Below the pieces are notes generated by a model. The model did no database searches, had not been told where the DNA came from, and saw nothing but the letters and a program-made list of their open reading frames with translations. Made by a program: the position numbers and the translations under genes. Of a stretch of DNA of 64,000 nt, positions 60,657-64,000 are shown piece after piece. This stretch comes from an uncultured Alistipes sp. GTDB taxonomy: Bacteria > Bacteroidota > Bacteroidia > Bacteroidales > Rikenellaceae. The DNA is taken from NCBI GenBank assembly GCA_944320685.1, contig CALUIK010000001.1:310001-374000 (forward strand), given 5' to 3'. Within the stretch, counting starts at the first letter, position 1, and each line of letters begins with the position of its first letter.

Positions 60657-60664
60657 TATTTTTG
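60657..60664 (+). promoter_or_regulatory. -7 promoter box for cysS
   Basis: TATTTTTG, an exact TAnnTTTG match, 69 bases before the cysS ATG. The upstream box is not evident. Confidence 0.55.
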
Positions 60665-60733
60665 CATTGAATACGCCCCGCGCCCGCACGGCAGAAGAGA
60701 AGTGGCAGGCACGACGGCAAAGTTACGATAAAT

Positions 60734-62206
60734 ATGGAGAGCAAACTCATTCTGTACAATACGCTCACGCGCCGCAAGGAGCCGTTCGAGCCGATCAACC
60801 CCGAACATGTAGGCATGTACGTCTGCGGCCCCACCGTTTACGGCGACCCGCATCTGGGCCATGCACGCCCCGCCGTGACCTTCGACCTGCTGTTCCGCTA
60901 CCTCAAAGCCTCGGGCTACAAGGTGCGTTACGTGCGCAACATAACCGACGTCGGCCACCTCGAACACGACGCCGACGAAGGCGAGGACAAGATCGCCAAG
61001 AAGGCGCGCCTCGAGCAGCTCGAACCGATGGAGGTGGCGCACTACTACACCGAGCGCTACCGCCACGCCATGGAGGCGCTGAACGTGCTCTCGCCTTCGA
61101 TCGAGCCTTGCGCCTCGGGGCATATCATCGAACAGATCGAGTTCGTCAAGCGCATCCTCGACGCGGGCTATGCCTACATATCGAACGGCTCGGTATACTT
61201 CGATGTCGAAAAATACAACCGCGACCACCACTACGGCCGCCTCTCGGGCCGCAACCTCGACGACATCATAGAGAACACCCGCGCACTCGACGGGCAGGAG
61301 GACAAGCACCGCTCGGTCGACTTCGCCCTATGGAAGAAGGCGTCGCCCGAACATATCATGCGGTGGCCCTCGCCGTGGGGCGACGGTTTCCCGGGCTGGC
61401 ACATGGAGTGTTCGGCCATGAGCACCAAGTATCTGGGCGAGACCTTCGACATACACGGCGGCGGCATGGACCTCATGTTCCCCCACCACGAGTGCGAGAT
61501 CGCACAGTCGACCGCAGCCCTCGGCCACGACTCGGCACGGTACTGGATACACAACAACATGATAACCATCAACGGACAGAAGATGGGCAAGTCGCTCGGC
61601 AACTTCATCACCCTCGAGGAACTCTTCACGGGCACGCACCGCCTGCTGGAGCGCGCATACTCGCCCATGACCATACGCTTCTTCGTACTGCAGGCCCACT
61701 ACCGCTCGACGCTCGACTTCTCGAACGAGGCGCTGCAGGCCGCCGAGAAAGGTCTCGACCGCCTGATGAAGGGTATCGAGACACTGGGCAAGCTGAAGGC
61801 CGCCGCGACTTCGACGGTCGACGTGGCGGAACTCGAGGAGCGCTGCCGCACCGCAATGGACGACGACCTCAACTCGCCGATGGTGATCTCGGCACTCTTC
61901 GACTGGGTGCGTACGATAAACCAGATCGCCGAAGGGCAGCAGAGCATCACGGAAGGAGATCTCGATCGCCTGCGCGCCACGGTCAGCCGCTACGCTTTCG
62001 ACATCCTCGGCCTGCGCGACGAGAAGGCCGCCGGCGCCTCTGGCAGCGACATGGTGCCCCGACTCGTCGAAACGCTGCTCGACATACGGCAAAAGGCCAA
62101 GGCCGCAAAGGATTGGGCCGCGTCGGACGCCATACGCGACCGCCTCACCGAGATAGGCATCCGCGTCAAGGACCGCAAGGACGGCGTCGACTGGGAGATA
62201 GAATAA
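60734..62206 (+). CDS. cysS: cysteinyl-tRNA synthetase
   Basis: The 490-residue class I synthetase has the HIGH-type motif in [20 protein letters not shown] (zinc-binding Cys and HLGH). It also has [14 protein letters not shown] (zinc ligand region), [21 protein letters not shown] and [16 protein letters not shown] (KMSKS-like KMGKS). It charges tRNA-Cys. A small membrane-protein gene and prfB follow on the same strand at 48 and 24 bases. Confidence 0.96.
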   Translation: MESKLILYNTLTRRKEPFEPINPEHVGMYVCGPTVYGDPHLGHARPAVTFDLLFRYLKASGYKVRYVRNITDVGHLEHDADEGEDKIAKKARLEQLEPMEVAHYYTERYRHAMEALNVLSPSIEPCASGHIIEQIEFVKRILDAGYAYISNGSVYFDVEKYNRDHHYGRLSGRNLDDIIENTRALDGQEDKHRSVDFALWKKASPEHIMRWPSPWGDGFPGWHMECSAMSTKYLGETFDIHGGGMDLMFPHHECEIAQSTAALGHDSARYWIHNNMITINGQKMGKSLGNFITLEELFTGTHRLLERAYSPMTIRFFVLQAHYRSTLDFSNEALQAAEKGLDRLMKGIETLGKLKAAATSTVDVAELEERCRTAMDDDLNSPMVISALFDWVRTINQIAEGQQSITEGDLDRLRATVSRYAFDILGLRDEKAAGASGSDMVPRLVETLLDIRQKAKAAKDWAASDAIRDRLTEIGIRVKDRKDGVDWEIE

Positions 62207-62254
62207 CACGGCGGGCGGCGGACAAGCCAAGCCCCCCGACAATCGCATACGGAG

Positions 62255-62524
62255 ATGGCGGAGACGAAGAAAAAGTTCCAGTGGATACGCTACCCGGGGC
62301 AGGGCCGCGGCGTGGCGTTGGGACTGCTCGTCTGCCTGACATTCGGCACGGCGCTCGAGAGCCCCGCGGCGGGAATACTCTTCGGGGTCATCCTCGGCGG
62401 CGGCATCGAGGCCTCGGCCCTGCGCAAGGAGCGCCGCAGACGCCGCCACGAACTTAAAAGGGAGCGGGCGGAAAGGAGAGCCGCAGAACAGGGGGCCGCG
62501 GAGACAGGAAGCAAGAAGAGTTGA
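62255..62524 (+). CDS. small membrane protein with a basic tail
   Basis: The 89-residue product has a hydrophobic stretch in GVALGLLVCLTFG and a second around AAGILFGVILGGGIEA, then a highly charged, mostly basic tail (RKERRRRRHELKRERAERRA). I do not recognise the family. It lies between cysS and prfB with short gaps, so it is probably co-transcribed with both. Confidence 0.6.
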   Translation: MAETKKKFQWIRYPGQGRGVALGLLVCLTFGTALESPAAGILFGVILGGGIEASALRKERRRRRHELKRERAERRAAEQGAAETGSKKS

Positions 62525-62548
62525 AAACAGATCAATTCACTGCATATC

Positions 62549-63659
62549 ATGATTAACGAAGAACAGATTAAAGAGGCTATAAGACGACAGGATTCGTTGG
62601 GGAGGTGTCTTTGACATCGCTCAGCGGAAAATAGACCTCCAGAACGAGGAGGAGAAGACACAGGACCCCGACTTTTGGAACGACGCCGAGGCAGCGCAGA
62701 AGCAGTTGCGCAAGGTGGCGTCGATAAAGAGTTGGGTGGATGATTATGATGCCGTTGCCAAGGCTGTGGAGGACCTGCAGCTGATGCCCGAATTCGTCGA
62801 GGCGGGTCTTACGACCGAGGCCGAGATGGACGACCACTACGCCCATACGATGGATATAATCGAAAAACTCGAACTGCGCAACATGCTGCGCAGCGAGGAG
62901 GACAAGATGGGGGCCATCATGGACATCAACGCCGGCGCGGGCGGCACCGAGGCACTCGACTGGGCATCGATGCTGCTGCGCATGTATACGCGCTGGTGCG
63001 ACGCCCACGGCTACAAGTACCGCATGATGGACTATCAGGCTGGCGACGAGGTGGGCGTGAAGTCGTGCACGCTGGAGATAGAGGGCGACTATGCCTACGG
63101 CTATCTCAAGAGCGAGAACGGCGTGCACCGCATGGTGCGCCTGTCGCCTTTCAATGCCAACAACAAGCGTCAGACAACCTTCGCGTCGGTATTCGTCTCG
63201 CCTGCGGTCGACGACACCATCGAGATCAAGATCAACCCCGCCGACTGCGAGTGGGACACATACCGTTCGAGCGGCGCGGGCGGACAAAATGTCAACAAGG
63301 TGGAGACGGCGGTACGTCTGCGGTACCACGGCAAGGACCCCGACACCGGCGAGCCGGTGGAGTTCCTCATCGAGAACATGGAGACGCGCTCGCAGCTCAT
63401 GAACCGTGAGAACGCCATGCGCATCCTGCGCTCGAAGCTGTACCAGCGCGAGATGGATAAGCGGCGCGCCACGCAACAGGCCCTCGAGGCGACGAAAAAG
63501 CGCATCGAGTGGGGATCGCAGATCCGCTCATATGTCTTCGACGACCGCCGCGTCAAGGACCACCGCACGGGATACCAGACTTCGAACGTCGAGGCCGTCA
63601 TGGACGGTGACATCGACGCCTTTATAAAGGAGTACCTCATGCAGTTCGGTGGCGAATGA
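62549..63659 (+). CDS. prfB: peptide chain release factor 2, with programmed +1 frameshift
   Basis: The first frame from the ATG at 62549 encodes MINEEQIKEAIRRQDSLGRC and reaches CTT TGA C at 62609-62615. Slipping +1 on CTT continues with DIAQRKIDLQNEEEKTQD and gives a 369-residue RF2. The slip site is preceded by GGGGAGG, the internal Shine-Dalgarno-like element known from RF2 autoregulation. RF2 features are RLSPFNAN (SPF, UGA/UAA recognition) and SGAGGQNVNKVETAV (GGQ, peptidyl-tRNA hydrolysis). The segment from 62613 is in the second frame. RF2 abundance controls the slip, so expression is self-regulated. Confidence 0.95.
62609..62615 (+). promoter_or_regulatory. prfB frameshift site
   Basis: CTT-TGA-C with GGGGAGG just upstream (62599-62605). 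The in-frame TGA at 62612-62614 is the RF2-sensing stop. Confidence 0.93.
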
Positions 63660-63838
63660 CCCGTGCCGGAGACAGGCGGGCCGACGTCGCCCGAAAACGG
63701 GCGGACGGCCGTGCATAGCGGCTGGCGGACAACCGTACCTTAAGGAAGACGGAGGCGCACCGGCCGGACTGCCATAACCAAAGGCGAGAATAGGGGCGCC
63801 GCCACGCCGTACAAAGCCGTATAAATATGCATATTCGA
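63660..63838. other. intergenic stretch with no supported gene
   Basis: No coding frame with family features. It is GC-rich and precedes a strong hairpin, so it could be the prfB 3' untranslated region or a small RNA; nothing decides between them. Confidence 0.4.
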
Positions 63839-63877
63839 AAAATGTGCCGCGCGGAGCGATTCCCGCGGCACATTTTT
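63839..63877. terminator. strong terminator hairpin after prfB
   Basis: TGTGCCGCG (63843-63851) pairs with CGCGGCACA (63864-63872), extended by A-T pairs, followed by TTTTT. The A-run on the left makes it usable in both directions. Confidence 0.85.
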
Positions 63878-63985
63878 CGTATTCAAAGGCGCCGCCGGCA
63901 GAAAAAGACGTATATACCATGCAAAGTTCCGCATTGTCCATGCCGAAATTTTGAACGCCGCACACTCCGCACCGGTAAAATTGAG

Positions 63986-63993
63986 TACCTTTG
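63986..63993 (+). promoter_or_regulatory. -7 promoter box at the window end
   Basis: TACCTTTG, an exact TAnnTTTG match, seven bases before the window ends. It should drive a gene or RNA outside the window. Confidence 0.5.
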
Positions 63994-64000
63994 CACGTCA

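Noticed and set aside
60665..60733. T-box leader before cysS
   Set aside because: The 69-base leader has no T-box stem or specifier layout, and T-boxes are not expected in Bacteroidota.
1..64000. CRISPR array, prophage or complete insertion sequence
   Set aside because: No spaced direct repeats, no transposase, integrase or phage structural genes were found.

Overview
The window looks like a chromosomal segment of a GC-rich Bacteroidota, most likely Alistipes or a close Rikenellaceae relative. Three things point there. Promoters repeatedly have a TAnnTTTG box near the start site with a TTTG-type box about 20 bases upstream. The protein families are typical of the phylum (GxGYxYP lipoprotein, DUF4923, DUF2723/GT117, Porin_10, HU-like domain joined to SPOR, TlpA-like lipoproteins, an extended TonB-receptor signal peptide). 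Isoleucine ATA codons are frequent. The genus is an inference; no rRNA gene is present.

Layout. 1-6063: the end of rpe, two tandem small outer-membrane barrels each followed by a hairpin, a GxGYxYP lipoprotein, and a GH10 xylanase lipoprotein overlapping rlmB by ATGA. 6154-8466: a DUF4153 membrane protein and a YgjP-like metallopeptidase. 8506-13255 (minus): dnaG, smpB, HAD phosphatase, tsaB, flavin-binding PPOX protein. 13512-18779: TlpA-like lipoprotein, uvrB, and a TonB-dependent receptor broken by a frameshift. 18875-23078 (minus): GtrA-like protein, HU/SPOR protein, lgt, a histidine kinase without an adjacent regulator, and a repressor-like regulator divergent from tRNA-Arg(CCG). 23696-31135: ruvB, phosphoesterase, aroB, typA, two small membrane proteins, rpiB, ispE. 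31167-35411: a second phosphoesterase, a nucleosidase, and a divergent two-gene unit of a NifU/IscU-like scaffold plus a GGGtGRT-family protein.

35414-36510 is an AT-rich islet, unlike the rest of the window, with a small RAMA-like gene and a large imperfect hairpin. 36514-40186 (minus): pssA, a 710-residue porin-like barrel and a lytic transglycosylase. 40558-48892 (plus): manC, OPT transporter, pepT, flavin reductase, nadE and a tandem pair of DUF4923 proteins. 49003-55114: acyl-CoA synthetase, queG, and a large DUF2723 membrane protein. 55353-60570: a secreted beta-helix protein, a large thioredoxin-like lipoprotein and a GH110-like beta-helix protein. 60734-63659: cysS, a small membrane protein, and prfB with the classical +1 programmed frameshift.

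Most of the segment is ordinary housekeeping and envelope biology. The best candidate for an undescribed system is the strongly promoted scaffold + GGGtGRT pair at 33678-35411. The AT-rich islet next to it, the disrupted TonB receptor, and the beta-helix/thioredoxin/GH110-like cluster also deserve a look.
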